From Paralichthys olivaceus (taxonomy: Eukaryota > Chordata > Actinopteri > Pleuronectiformes > Paralichthyidae), in contig NC_091108.1 in NCBI RefSeq assembly GCF_024713975.1, forward strand, positions 10,461,001 to 10,525,000: a stretch of DNA of 64,000 nt, in the 5' to 3' direction. The translations under genes were made by a program, and so were the position numbers. Shown piece by piece: positions 13,630 to 27,240 of this stretch. Numbering within the stretch: the stretch's first letter is position 1; each line of letters begins with the position of its first letter. The notes under the pieces were generated by a model that saw nothing but the letters and a program-made list of their open reading frames with translations, had not been told where the DNA came from and did not search any database.

Positions 13630-16600
13630 CTATGATATTGTCAAGTTGTTTGTCAGATCTGGAGAAGCAATAACAGCAGCCACTCATTGGCTGGCCTGTG
13701 TGAAAGCAGTGTCTCTTTACTTGTCTCCTGATTACGCTGATCTCACCGTCATGCTGCCTGTGTCACATGGCAAACCGTATGCCAACCACTGGGCGAGCGT
13801 CACTGACACTGTGCACAGTTACCACTGCATCTCACAAAGCCTCTGAGCTCAGCAGGGAGGGAACCTTGACTCTAAACAACATGATAGGTGCAGATGAGAT
13901 TTAAAATGAATTAGAAAAAATGTTTGTGCTTTTTAAACAATGGCATTTACTGACAGAGGGGGTTTTTACATTTACCAAATATGAAATAAAACTTCCTCAT
14001 ACTCATTGTTTCATTTGCGTCCAGCTCTGTGTATGACACGAAATCCAAAATTTAGTACATATATTTGAAGCAGTTTCATATGTCAATCAATCTATACCGT
14101 GGTGTGGATTAAAAACTTATGGTATACAGTCCACGACTCATGTCATATTCATCTCACAATTTAATACTTTAAAGTATGCTTTTTCCATTTCAGTTACTTG
14201 AATCCCACAATTAAATGCACAATTATAGAGAATACATTGCAAAAAGTGTCATTTTCACAGTCACATTCTCCAGCGTCCACACAGGTGATGTTTAAGATGT
14301 TAGAAGTCAAAGAACAAGAGACTTTTAGCTTAAGTAAGTCATTTCTCAATTTCTTCCTTTCGTCCTTTAGGTTTTGGTAGACTTCTTTGCACACTAAACA
14401 TTTCCACACTCCTACTCCCTTTCTCTTCCTCCTTCGATTACATCTGCATTGCTGTGACACCCACAAACGCATAAGGGTAAAAACCACCTCCTGCAGCGTC
14501 TCCACTGTGTCAGACTACAAAGTAAGCGGTATGCGAGCATTATGCAAGGGCGGTGACTTTGCTCTTCATGAGTCAGCTTGTGTCGAGTCTAGTGTCAGTA
14601 AAAGTTGAGGAAACAGCTGCTTCCTTGTGACGCCAGACTTTTTTATTTTCCACTGTGAGCCAGTAAACCTGATTGTCCTTTAGTGTGGCTGCAAAACTGA
14701 GCAAGCAATTCCTGCCCAATACAGACGTGCCATATACTCTTCCAATAAAACCATGCATCATATTCTTAATTAGTTGGGGGCAGTTGGGTCAACCTAGTGT
14801 TACAATGAGTCTTTCAGTCGCCAGCCTCTTAGTCACTCGTTTTATTTTAACACGTCCTTATGTCTGGTTTTTAGTTTCATTTGATTCTTTTTTTTCTTCT
14901 TTCTCTCAGTCTTTCTACTGCTCAGACACCAACAGGTGAATACATGTAATCAGATCAGAAGGAGAGGAGGGGTTGTTCAGTTTCAGGTCGGTTAGTGCCA
15001 ACTGCAGACACCCATTCAAGACGTATCTGAAAAAGAAGGGCAAAATATCTGGTCTTGATTTCACAGCCTGTTGTTCCAGGATAAACGTATCAACTCTCAA
15101 GTCCATTGCTTCTTTTAGTCTGTATTGTTTGTGCTTCCTTCGCTTGTTGATGAGAATGAGATAATCATCACTGTCGTAGAAAAACACCCACAAATGATTA
15201 AAATGCACATTTGATTGAATGAGTGAGACACATTTCTTTGCACTAAATCAGAAAAGTATTTTTTTTTCCTTCAATATTTAATGTAATGACGCATGACTTG
15301 CACACGCTCTATGTATAACTCAGTCATGGAAAAACGTCATTATATTGTAATGATGACACTATATAATGACGTTGTTATGAAGTGGCAGGAGGTTGTCATT
15401 ATCCTACCCTATGATTGTTGATTACTTTTTCAAGCTTTAGGTTGTTTGTGTACTGTGCATTAGGTAATACCTGACTTCTTTGTGACGTCACTTATCATAA
15501 GACATTACATGATGGGAAATAATTTTCTAAATAAACTTCAGATTCTCTCTCTAGCCCTATTATTTGCTTATATATTATATTATACATATTATATTATATA
15601 ATAATAAATATATAAATAATTAAATATTTCCGATATCTCAGAAAATGTGATTTTTCGGATCATATTTGTATTGTACCATATACCCTGACTGATCAGCTCC
15701 AAAGGTTAATTATCTGAAGATACCCTCCCGTGTAATATTTCCACAGAGTTTGGTGCAATAATGTCAATGGGTTGTTGACTTACATTGTACATAAACACAC
15801 AGATAGGGATGATAACAATATCTTTCAAACACAATTATGTGCAGAGTAATAAACTACGACTAGATGCTTCAAGAGCCTGTATCCAGACATAGCTGAGTAT
15901 CATGCTCGCAATAACAATTCTAGCGTACTGATGTTTTGTCAGTGTCATGTTTAACATCTGGATTTGACATGCTAGCATCAAACACAGGTACATTTGAGGA
16001 CTGTCAATAGAGTGAGTAGGTTTTACAAGTACTTAATCATAATGTAAAAGTACAGTACATACGACATAGAGTCCGAGTGCAGGGTGGTGCTATGTGAACT
16101 ATTTCAAAAGATGTTGCGATATCACTGAGTCACAATTACAGTAAACTGATGTTTTTAATAGCAAAATGAACACATACTCCCATGACTGCTTATAATACAC
16201 ACACCCACAAACACACTCATGTCCCAGTAGGGAGTCACAGCAACTACAGGGACTACATTTTATTACACATGCCATTATTTAATGTAATCCACTTTAACAG
16301 GCCGTGTTTTCCGACACACTGATGACAGGACATACAGCACTATTCACTCAGTCATGGCTAAAAATAGCATTGTTATTAATGATAATGTGCCTTTTTATCC
16401 TAAATCACTACATGAGCAATTGGAGGAACTGTCAAATCTCAAACCAGGATTTTAACTACGGCAAACACAAAGTATGAGACCCATGAAAGTATTTGATGAA
16501 TGTATGTACAGTAAATTCTTTTCCTGCTCTTTAAGAGACAAGTTACACAGTCTGAAGGACTGGAAATGTTCTTATTGAAGAATCAAAACCCAGAACATAT

Positions 16601-19600
16601 GTAAACAATATGTACATTTCTCGTTAAAATGGACCATTTAATTCAATGGATTAGATTTGATGAAAACACTGAATTAAGTGGTTTCACTTTTAAAATCTGT
16701 GCTTCTCCAACAAAGGATGTCTCGAAGGGCCCTATCATACAAGGCTGCTATGTGTTCAAATGTTCATTTTTCTGGTAAGTTTAGTTTTAATAAGTTATTT
16801 GATGCTATTTAAATGAGATACAACTGACTGATTCATAATTGGTCGATCCAAACCTCTGGAAAAAGTTCCTGATGTCATTTTATGATTAAGTTGTTGTGTT
16901 AAGCTTTGAAGAATGAATAAATGCTTCTAAATAATGAATGAATGGAGAAATGAATAAGTTTGTTTTACATATAGAGCAACATTTGAATAAAGATCAGAGC
17001 AGACACTGACCACAGGCTGCAACATGATAATCGTTTTTCATAAAGTCTCTGGAGATTAAAGTTGGAGAAAGAAACCAACCATGCACAGTTCTCTGCTTCA
17101 TACAATTCATTGGTTACATAACTGGCTTTAATCAACATTTCTTTGCAGAGCTAGCATGAGGACTTTTGGGTTTCCATTTTGTAAAATTATACTTTATATA
17201 TGAGGGGGTTTCGCAGCATTACGCTGACAGAGTTAGACTGTGGTGAAACATCAAAATAAACCATGATATGCACTTTTAGAAACTTGTCAACAGAAGATCT
17301 AAACAAGAACAAGTACCTGGAAAAGATTGTTATTGAACTGCATGTGACAGAGCACATTGCCTCATCTGTTTGCTTTAAACTGGATCCCCACTGGCTGCTG
17401 GGTCAGAGTCTGTTGGGGGAAGTTGATGCACAATCCCTAATTTGGGTTGTGGGGTTGTCTCAACGTGACCATGTGTTGGATGCTGAGGAACAATCAAACC
17501 ACCAGGATAAGGGTGAGGGGGGTGGTGGTGGTCTGGAGACAATACAGAGGCTGTCCGCTGTAGGCCCCACGCCACATAAAGACCTAATTATTCCCCCCCG
17601 TTGGCTGGCTTTGCCGAGTGGACAGACAGTGGACTCAGTATTTCCCTTCCTCTGTTGAGCAGTGGGGACTCTCCTCCAGTCTCGGCCAAGGCAAAGCAAT
17701 TTAAGGGGAGCTGTTGTTTTGGAGAGGCACTGTGGGAAAGTCATTAAAGTGTAAAGCATCTCTCTTTTATTTCGTTGGAAAGGACTCCTGGAAGAGGCAT
17801 CCACTCAGGCACTGGATGGTAATGAGCGCTGACACAGGCCGGCCACCCCCGTAGTGTTGTGCTCCGATAGCCGCTACCATGGCAAACTGGTTGTCGGCTA
17901 AAAAAACGTCCTGTGGACGTACAGTGAGAAGAGCTTCCTCTCTTCCACAGGTGGCCCGTGTCTACAAGCAAACTACTCAATCAGGTCTTTTCTCTCTGCA
18001 GGAAATAGACTTTAACTCACTTTAATGGCTGCTGGTGGTGCGTTTGTGTGGTGGGTTCTCCGTCATCTGCTCTGAACATTATTTATGCAAAGGAGACTTG
18101 GTGAATACCTGACATGCAACACGTGGCTCTTAGGGATGCTGAGATCAGGCCTTAAATTTAATCAGTCATTCCTCAACTGTCTCCTCTGACTGATCATATC
18201 ATTATTATTCCATGCACTGTATATTTAAGTGGTGAACTGCACAGTGTACAGGTGAGTACAAAACTACCTATCATTCTTTCTCCCCTGACATGAGCCATAC
18301 AGCAAGCTATGATCATGGCATTACAAAACCACAAAAGCAGACATAACAGCAGACTGGGTTAAAGGTGCAATAAGTGGCTATCTGCGCTGCATTGTAATGA
18401 CTGAAGATTGCCTTTTCTGCAAAAACACATCATGGGAGTTCCCTTTATGTGAGTGAACAAGACAAGTTATAAAGCAATCTGTAAGTTATTCGGTTGCAAA
18501 TTCATCAGTGATCATCACTGCAGTGCAGTAAGATCATGGCAAACAGAAACAGCTGACATTGCTGTAATGGTGGTTTCCAGTGCGTGACAATCTCCCTTAA
18601 ATGTGGAGCACAGAAACCAGTCTGAGGCAGCCTGCTGTGGAGAAGAGCTTCTCGTCCATTGTCCCAGAGTTTTTTTCTGAGTAAGGGGGGCCTCTGTTGG
18701 AATCCAGTGGTACCACACGTTGTTTACCAAGCCTTATGCACCCCAGGACATCCCAATACAGTATTCATTTTGTTTTGTAAGCACAGCCTGAGCTTAGCAT
18801 GCAGCTGTCTCATTGAACATAATCTTTAAAAACACTGACTGTACATAACGTCCTGATATGACACCAGGGCCACATATTGTGTAAAGTGAATATTACATCC
18901 CTGAAATCAAGTTCTTTGGAGACAGTTCACTACACGTTCTTCTCATAACAAAATGTTGGCTTGCTGGACTTAAATATTTGACCAGTTGTCCCCGTCAAAT
19001 ACCACTGTTCTATTTTGGGCCTGTGTATTGATTAGTTTGCATGTGCATGTGGGTCCACATGCAACAGGATAATATTCCCAGAGCGGGTCAAAGACCCTCA
19101 GTCGAGGTGAAGAGAAACAAGTGTAACTGTAAACACTGTGAGTTTGGAAGCGTCACTGAAGCAACCGAAAGCAGCATTGATCGTCTTGGTTAATGGCTGG
19201 ATATGGGAAAGAGTGAGTGATTGATTTGACCGCTACTGAATTAAAGCCATTCAAACTATGCTGGGCCACTGTTGCAAAGCGTTCTTGCATTTTATATTTC
19301 TCTCTCCATGAGGGACTGTGTATGTTTCCTCCTCGCAGGGCCCACATATGGACTTGTGAAAGGCGAGGTTATGCAACAGCCCCAGCCACTTGAAAAAACT
19401 GCCATTTACTGTTGGTGAATGGAGGAGTTAAGAATGGCTAGGCTCCCATTGTCGATGCTCATTGGTATGCAGAGCTCCGTGGCATTGCCACCAGGATCCT
19501 CGATGAAATCCGATGTATCTTCACCACTGATCTGTGAGGAGCTTTCTTCTCTGTGTCACCCTCAGACTGCTGCTGTCAGAAACAGCAGCAGTCAGAAACA

Positions 19601-20040
19601 GCACGGCGATCGAAGGTCCCACCCATGCACGGTACATAGAGAACCAAAACACCGCCGTCAACCCTTTGCCAACTTTGATATGTTCCCTGATAAGAAAATC
19701 ATGTGATCAAACGTCCTCAGAGGCCAATCTTGTGTAAACGCTTCACTGGCAAGGCTATCAAATGGGGATTGAATAATTCTAGTACTATGACATAACAACC
19801 AGAGGTGATAAGAAACAAGCATATCTCAAACTTGTTCTCCTGCACAAAATATGTCAGTGCTTTTAATCTGACAAAACCCTCTGCAACCTTCTTGTTAACC
19901 TGGAGAGACGATGTTTGAAGGAGAATTTGACTCCCATTGTTCTATGAACCATCCGTACACGCAGATAACCAATGGCCTGGTTCATTTCAGTCTAAACACA
20001 AGGATTCACCCCAGTTCAGTAAATCCTCCTCCTTCCCCTC
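13630..20040. other. Gene desert, no supported gene
   Basis: All open frames are short and lack recognisable domains. The AT-rich stretch at about 15.55-15.65 kb is low-complexity. About 17.37-17.99 kb is balanced-composition, non-repetitive DNA with a CTAATTATT motif and looks constrained rather than random. A DMBX1-type homeobox gene might be expected beside tmem275 from human order, but no homeodomain is present. Confidence 0.5.
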
Positions 20041-20082
20041 CCTCCCAGTCTGTCTTTGTGAGCTGAGGGAAGTGGGTTAGAG

Positions 20083-20291
20083 TTATATAACCAGTGCCCG
20101 CTCTCATAGATCCTCAGCAGCTCGTCTTCCCCTAATCTTTTCAGCTTGATTATACCCTCCATCCCCCTCCTCCTCTGCCAACTCACTCAACTGAGAGCAT
20201 TCTCACACACAAACCCATCTAACACTGGAGCACAGGAACCCAGCATCTAGATCCGCCATGCACCGGTTTAGAGCGGATGGAATGGTTGCAG
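20083..20291 (+). promoter_or_regulatory. Possible TATA promoter with a short first coding exon
   Basis: A TATATAA box at 20084-20090 lies within GAGTTATATAACCAGTG. About 170 bp downstream, an ATG at 20258 in good context (GCCATGC) opens 11 codons (MHRFRADGMVA) and runs into a GT donor at 20292, itself part of a GTGTGTGTG stretch. The arrangement resembles a small plus-strand gene start. No downstream exon could be matched, so this may be coincidence. Confidence 0.2.
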
Positions 20292-20299
20292 GTGTGTGT

Positions 20300-23200
20300 G
20301 TTTGTGTGTAGAGCTGCAGCAGTGTTTTGTCAGTGTGTATGCGACATCCCGACATTGCTGCACATTGCATCCGATGGTTAGCTGTGCACATTGCGCCTGA
20401 AATTTCCAGACCATTCCAGTTGTTCACAGCCCGTCTCAGCATCAGGAACAATCAGTCTCAGTGGGTGCTGCAGCCTGGTAATCTGTGCGAATGACGTGAG
20501 AAAGTGCAAAGTTACAATCTGCTCAAAGATGTCAACAGAAAGAAACTGTACTGTGATAATATTTGACATATCGACTGCCTTGTCAGTGGTTTTGTAACAT
20601 GCGGTGATGCTGAAAGGGGTAGACTGCTGATACTGGTGTGTATATAAGTGTTCCTGCAATTCATCAATATGGATGCAACATGCAAACAGATTTTATGACA
20701 GAGTGTCAGCATTTACCGCCGCTTGTTTACAGTGCATCTGTGCCTCTTTGGGTGGTTTTCTTGTTTGCTGCACAACATTCTGGAATCACAGGGTTGATTT
20801 GATTGGTGTCGAGGGGAAAAATGGAAAATCAAGTCAAAGGATGAGACAATGTGGCTGAAAGCATTTATCATTACTCACCATCTGGCACGGAGCAGTCACA
20901 TCAAACAAGAATTTCGATTGAGGCCACTTCCATGTACAGATACTTTACAGAAAAACCTGGTGTCCGCGCTACTTCGATGTTTTATTGCCACTAAAACGCA
21001 GAAGTTTGGAAATGCTGTCAGCGCTGGGGTTGCGTTTTAGTCTGGACGGGTAGAAATGGAGATGCTTGGAAACGATGACGCGGCACCCCATGAGACAAAT
21101 TTGTGAATATAGGCTATACAAATCAAATATGATTGATTCTTTAATAAAACTGATGCCGAGCCAAAGTTAACCTTGATTTTAGTCATAAGGATTTGTGCAT
21201 GCTCACACTGTGGAACTGCTTTGCTCAAAAGCGAATGGAAAGGCCATGAGAAAATATTATTTTAACACCTAAAGTGCTCATAAAAAAAGATTTTAAAGCC
21301 ACATGAGGACACAGACAGACACGCAGGTTCAAAGGTCCAGAGATTGATTTCCATTTTGGCCTTTTTTATATCACCAGTAAGTGGAATGCCATGATGTGTC
21401 TCCTTTTACCTTTGCTCACCGAAGAGCATAAACGTAGAAATATTCTCCTCGGGCTACAGCTTACCTACAAACCTGCTCACCTCCATCAGGCAGTAAATAT
21501 CGCTGCCTCCAGCTGACTAAACATTTATTGTGTTTTATGAGCCTCTTCACACAAGGCCAATAGGCAGAAGCAACAGGAAGTTGGCATGTTTGACTAACGC
21601 CCCATGGGAAATGTATCATGTACCTCGAAGCTGTTGAAATATGTTTTTGTGTTGTTTCCCCACAATACTAACTGTTCTGGTACAGGCTTGATCACAGAAA
21701 ATCCCATTATATGCTGCTGATCTATGACAGCGTCAGTGTCTTGGCTGAGTCTCTTCTCTTATCTTTATCCAGCAACAACCTGGACAACCCACCATCTGCT
21801 GCTTCAGACTCTTTTGGAAAAAAAAACCTTGATTACTGTAAACTCATGTAAAAATCCATCAGCAAACAGGTCAGACACAATCTTGTGTTTTTATATAATC
21901 ATTTTATTTATACCGTCAACCAAGACTTGGTGGATTTAAAACTCAGTGCAACACCAAACCTAATATTTAATGAAAAATGTATTAATTGTTGTTGCCTCGA
22001 ATAGAAAAAAAAAGTTCCTGAGTCCATTTTGTCATCTGTGATCCATCTCAGAAAGTAGGACACCCCAGATCTGTGCGTTCATCATTTCATGAGCACAGCA
22101 GACACACAAGGGGGAGCTTTATCACCACTGTGGATAGAGAACGATTTTCTCATAACATGGATGCAATTAGTGCTATCAGCTGAGATTGCCAAACACAACC
22201 AAGTGTCGTGTTTTCACCCTGTGATAATAAATCTCTCAGATGTAGGAGAGATAAAAATGAACATTTTAACGTTGCAGACTTCTCAAAACAAAGCTTTGTG
22301 ACGGGAGCAGACAACGTCAAATATGGGTCTAATTTACACCAACATTTTTTTATGCAGTTTGCAATGTCATCAGAGGCACTTGAGAATAATCTCCTACATG
22401 ATTCCTTCTGTGACAGGCTGCAAGGGCCATCAGAGAACTTGTTATGATCGACTGACATCTACTGGTTTGATTTGAAATGACATTTTATGTAACTTTATTT
22501 AAGGTCATACATGAGGCTCTAGGGCCCTCCAGTGGCAGAGGCTTTAAACTCAAGTAGAAACAGAGCACAGAGCCAGATGGAGCTCATTCCTCACTCAAGG
22601 CCATCTTGATAAAATGGGACAACATTTTCTGTTCTTTACACAACGGCCTTTACAAACAGTACATTTTAACCGAAGCGCGACCGTAACTGGGGCTGAAGCG
22701 AATCTGTTCAAATGACTAAAAGTATTCATCATTTTTTAAAGGGCGGGGGTTTTTAGTATTTAGAATATTTTCAAGCCAAAATGAAAACAGCTGCTAGTTC
22801 TTTTCCACCCACCTCTCCTCTCTCCCCCATTTTTCTCAGCTCATCCCAACCAGTCAAGGCAGATGTCCATCTGCTCTGAGAGAACTTTGAGGTTTCTCTA
22901 TCATATTGTTCGGTCACACCTACTGTATATAAACAGCCCTGAGATACTGTATGTTGTGAGTTGAACTGAATTTAGCTTCTGTTGGGTTTTAGATAATTTG
23001 AAATCACATTATTTGCATTATTATGTGGGTTTGAATGAGTTTTTCAACATGTGTCCACACTGGTATGGCAAAAAGGATATTATACTCAAATATAAACTGT
23101 TTATCTGGGATATCATTTACAATGTCATTTTCCTGCAAACTGCCCTGATCTGATCTTTATAGACCAAATGAATTGATTTAAAAACTATTTCATCCCAGAA

Positions 23201-23370
23201 TAAACCTACAAGATCCCACTGAACCTGCTTGATATTATAATATACTACAAATCCAGTCAGACATGTTTTATTCATTTCACTTCATGGTGACACAAAATGC
23301 AATGTAGCAAGTACATGGTGTCATGCCACACATACATAATGAGAAAAGTTCACATTGTACTAAAAGGCCC
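20300..23370. other. No gene seen
   Basis: Mixed intergenic sequence with short domain-free frames. No RNA gene or named repeat recognised. Confidence 0.5.
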
Positions 23371-23372
23371 TT

Positions 23373-25599
23373 TTTATTTATTTATATATAGATATTTTGA
23401 GGATTCACATTTGGATTGGGTACTTTCAAAATTAACAAAATGATAGTCTTCACAAAAATACTCTTTCCTTTACATTTTTCAAATGTTTGTATAAGTGCTA
23501 CATAAACTTTTACACAGAAAACACAAATAGTTCACAACAGGGTGTTTGCGTTTTCCATAATTCAGTTCTCTGAACACAAATGTCACAAATAATGGAGGAT
23601 AACATTTTATGCTCAGGTCAGTGGCTTTATGTCCAGATAGACATTTCAGAGTTTGAACACTTAGGAGCCATTTGCATGCATTTATTACATCCACAAAAAC
23701 AAGCTGGTGAGGCTTTTCCAAACAACGTGGAATAGAAATCCAGAGCCAAACAAAGGCTTTTCTGAAGAAAACTGCTGTTGTGCATTTTTATATAGCCCTC
23801 ATTAGTTTGATCCTGATGTGTCAGTCTAAGGCAACGTTCCTTTCAAAGGAAATCAGGGTTTGAATGTCTTTTTTCTACCAGTCAGGTTTATAACTGACAA
23901 AGACATCACAGTGATGGGGAACAAATACTTTTTATGCATTCTGAATATTTAAATTCACGCTTGGCTTTACCATGTATGCTGTGTATGCTCGGTCCAGTGG
24001 AACTAAATGTTACACATGGAAAAATGAGAATTAACATGTTGTAATTTGGGTAAGAATGTCGCATTATAATCTTTCTGTGTACAATCACACTATAAATTTA
24101 TTTTCTTAACTAACTCATCCACATGACACATTACAGTGAGGTTAGTCTCTGTTCCAAATGGCTCATGATCCAAACTGCACTACACTGTATCGAAATCACT
24201 GAAAGAATAATGATTAGGTCTCGGCAATCAAACAATATCATCAATATAATCAATGGCAATATAACTCAAAACAGCAAAGGTACAAGACTGTGTAGGAAAA
24301 AACTACATCTCCCATAAACCAATGTGAATGGTCCCTTTCCAAGGACGTCCAGGACATAATCATGGTTTCTCTGTGGTAAACATAATGTAACACTGAACCA
24401 TCCAATCATAGACAACAAGATTTTGGAAGGTGTGGCAAACATTACCATGGTAACAACAGTCTCGACCAATTACAGATGTCACTATTACACCCAGGGATTT
24501 TGGTTTGTCTTGTAGCAAATAAAACATGTTTTTCTTAAATCCAAAGTCTACCTTGGATGGGTAAAATATTATGGCTGATAATCAAATTCTCTATTCGGAA
24601 AATGAATGGGATTTTTACTTCTAGAACCCCGATGTTGAGCTCTGTTAATCTACCTCAGATTAGTTTCTCTGTCCACAAAGACGAGTTCAAAACCACAACA
24701 TTCAAAAATCAGACTTTAAGGTAAAAAGAAATAATAATGTGAGATTTATCGTGATAATTCTCAATATCGACTGATGTGAAGGATTTCACCTTGATTACAG
24801 TCCTACCTTGAAACTGAGATTTAAGTTACAGTTACCTTCAATAAAAATACAGGTGTGAAATCAGAGGCTGCCAAGATTTTGGTGAGAAACATTATAATCA
24901 CAGTGTTCTTGTATGTCAAATTACAAGAATGATGCTTTCACAAGCCAACATTGCACACACTTGTAAAAACACTATATGCACTTTGTCTATTTCAAATGTG
25001 TTGGTCATGTTGCGCAATCACTTACTGGTGAAAAAGACTGTAAATGCCTAGAATTTGATGGGAGGTGGGACTATATTGCTTTGGGACCCCTGTGACCTGC
25101 AATATTTCGTGCCCCAAAAACAAGCTCAGCACTGAGAATGGCATATAAAAATGTCAAAAGTCATCACATACCTGCACAGTTCAACTCTACGGCTTTCACT
25201 GCCGACCTTTTTGTTTCAGACCAAATGCACAATCACATTTTTTTTCTCAAATCACAGCTGAGGTTTCCACTAGTAAAAGTATGGTTTCAGACACAACTGT
25301 TCATAATGCCCAACGTTAGAAAAACAGAAACAAACACTTGCAGGAAAACAGCACAGGAGAGGTAGGAATTTAAATTCCAAAACCTCTGTTCCACGAATAC
25401 TTAGGTGTTAATCAACTTTGCATGCTAATCACCAGTGGGCTGCACAGCAAGAGAAATGAAAAGCATACTTTTAAGAAGTTGTCACAACCAGAAATATGGC
25501 ACGACGTTAACTGGAGGACACAATATCACTCAGCGAGCCCTCGACCCAGAAGGATATTTACACTGCCAGCACTCTGGCCTTGGAACAGTGTCCTCTCTG
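23373..25599 (-). other. tmem275: Probable 3' untranslated/flanking region of tmem275
   Basis: On the minus strand this lies directly downstream of the tmem275 stop codon. AATAAA signals (TTTATT on the plus strand) occur at 24097-24102 and twice at 23373-23382, allowing a 3' UTR of about 1.5 or 2.2 kb. No other coding exon is apparent. The UTR extent is inferred only from these hexamers. Confidence 0.35.
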
Positions 25600-26223
25600 C
25601 TAGGTGACCACTTCTTCACGCGGCAGGTTGAGCCGCACCTCCCCTCCTGCTGCTGTGGAGGCTGAGTAGACTGCAGTGGCGGAAATAGAAGAAGAGCCGT
25701 TGGTCTCCATGGTGAAGACCTTGCAGAAGCTTGGCGGGGCTGCATCGGGAGCCTCCCTGTCTGGGCTGGACGCCCGGGACGACCCAGGAGATGATGTGGG
25801 GCTGAGCTGCACAGCTGTAGTGTCCTGCAGCGTGTGCTCGCTGGTCTCAATTTCAAAAGCTGCCCCGCCAGTCAGCCCGCCGTGTCCCATCAGTCCCGTG
25901 CCTCTGCCGCCCACCTTTGACCTCCGTGAGCTGTTGGGAGGTGGGAGGCGGCTGCAGACACAACAGGCCCCAAAAAAGGAGAAGGCCACCAGCAGTAGGA
26001 TAGGTCCAATGATGATCGGGGGATTGGCAGAAGGCACCAGTGTACTGAAGGCGAACGCTCCCACCAGAGTGATGTTGAGTCCAGCCAGCATGATGCATAG
26101 GCCACAGGCACAGCAGAGGGCCGGAGAGGGCAGGCCATGAGGGCGAGACTTCCTCCTCTTCGTCTTCTTCTGGGACTCCTTTTTAGGTACAGGGGTGCCG
26201 TTGGTTCTATCAGTGATGACCAT
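25600..26223 (-). CDS. tmem275: Transmembrane protein 275-like, two-pass membrane protein
   Basis: A single open frame of 207 codons is read on the minus strand. Residues 1-30 are basic (KKESQKKTKRRKSRPHG). Residues 35-62 form a first hydrophobic segment (starting PALCCACGLCIMLAG) and about 68-91 a second one ending GACCVCSR, whose cysteines are plausible palmitoylation sites. A Ser/Pro-rich tail of about 115 residues is probably cytoplasmic. I assign it to the TMEM275 family from the LPSPALCCACGLC region and from its neighbour: kncn lies about 3.4 kb upstream in the same orientation, and KNCN and TMEM275 are adjacent on human 1p33 as I recall. The molecular function of the family is unknown. 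The coding part seems intronless; an upstream non-coding exon is likely (donor at 27240, acceptor near 26338). The ORF is clear; the name is fairly secure because of synteny. Confidence 0.8.
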   Translation of the reverse strand: MVITDRTNGTPVPKKESQKKTKRRKSRPHGLPSPALCCACGLCIMLAGLNITLVGAFAFSTLVPSANPPIIIGPILLLVAFSFFGACCVCSRLPPPNSSRRSKVGGRGTGLMGHGGLTGGAAFEIETSEHTLQDTTAVQLSPTSSPGSSRASSPDREAPDAAPPSFCKVFTMETNGSSSISATAVYSASTAAGGEVRLNLPREEVVT

Positions 26224-26728
26224 GATTTCTCCCCTGCTCTCGCTTTCTTCCTCTCTTCCTTGGTGTCACTCTATCTCCCAGTGTTTCAGTCCGAACACTG
26301 CCCCATGGCAACGTTTAAATGAACTTCTAATCTTTGTCTGCAAATGACAGCACATGATAAATTAGAGCTATTTCTTTCATTAGATGCAAACAGATCCTCA
26401 CACCACTGTTGTTATGTGCACAAGTATCAGAGGACAACTACCTGATGATCATTGTGGGCAGTGAAGTGTTTATGTGACCCATCAATGAGCTCTGAACATT
26501 CATCACTCTGCCATGTTACTCTAAATCTGGAGAGTCCGACATATGACAGTAAAAATCTGATACTTCTACATTACTTAATTTCCCTCCGGGGATGAATAAA
26601 GTAATCTATCTTAATAATATCATGCTGTATACTTATGTGAAATCATATATATTTTTGTATTCGTATCATATAGTAACTATACTCAATCAACCATACATAT
26701 ATTTTACATTAATGTCTCATTGTCCACA

Positions 26729-26753
26729 CATATATATATATATATATATATAC
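26729..26753. repeat. (TA)n microsatellite
   Basis: About eleven TA units lie within the inferred 5' UTR intron of tmem275. Confidence 0.9.
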
Positions 26754-27240
26754 CCTGACATGTTATGTTGCTCACTGTGACTGTGGCAGGGGAAAAATTA
26801 AATAAATGAAAGTAAAGAAGGAGATAATTGAACGACAGGTTAGAGACACTGGTCGGAGCATTAATGGTCACATCTAATCATGAAAGCTAAGCCTGGGTAT
26901 AGATGAGAAAAAAACTCCTCTTAGACACGATTGATCAGATCCCTTATTTTCTGCCATTTTACTGTAAAATATGTGCTACACCACTGCAGCTGCTTCAGTG
27001 CCAGCTACAGGCCACCAGGGACTCATTATCTATTTTTACTATTTTTTATTATTGTGATATGGAATCACATCTGCATTTTCAATGCAGCTCATTCAATTGC
27101 AGCTGTAGAAAGAGGATGAGGAGGTTAAATGTGATTTTTCTGTAACTGTAGAAATCTGTGACCCTGGTACAAATAATAACACATTTAGTTGCTCTCTGCA
27201 CTGACGTGTTGCATTCTTGTAAAAATGTAAATCATCTTAC

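Noticed and set aside
17263-17658. 131-codon plus-strand open frame
   Set aside because: No domain, unusual Gly run and no splice context; better explained as chance openness in a possible conserved non-coding block.
1-25599. Search for a DMBX1-type homeobox gene
   Set aside because: Expected from human neighbours of TMEM275, but no homeodomain sequence occurs in any frame.
25676-26140. 154-codon plus-strand open frame
   Set aside because: Exactly antisense to tmem275; a shadow of GC-rich codons on the other strand, with no signal or domain.
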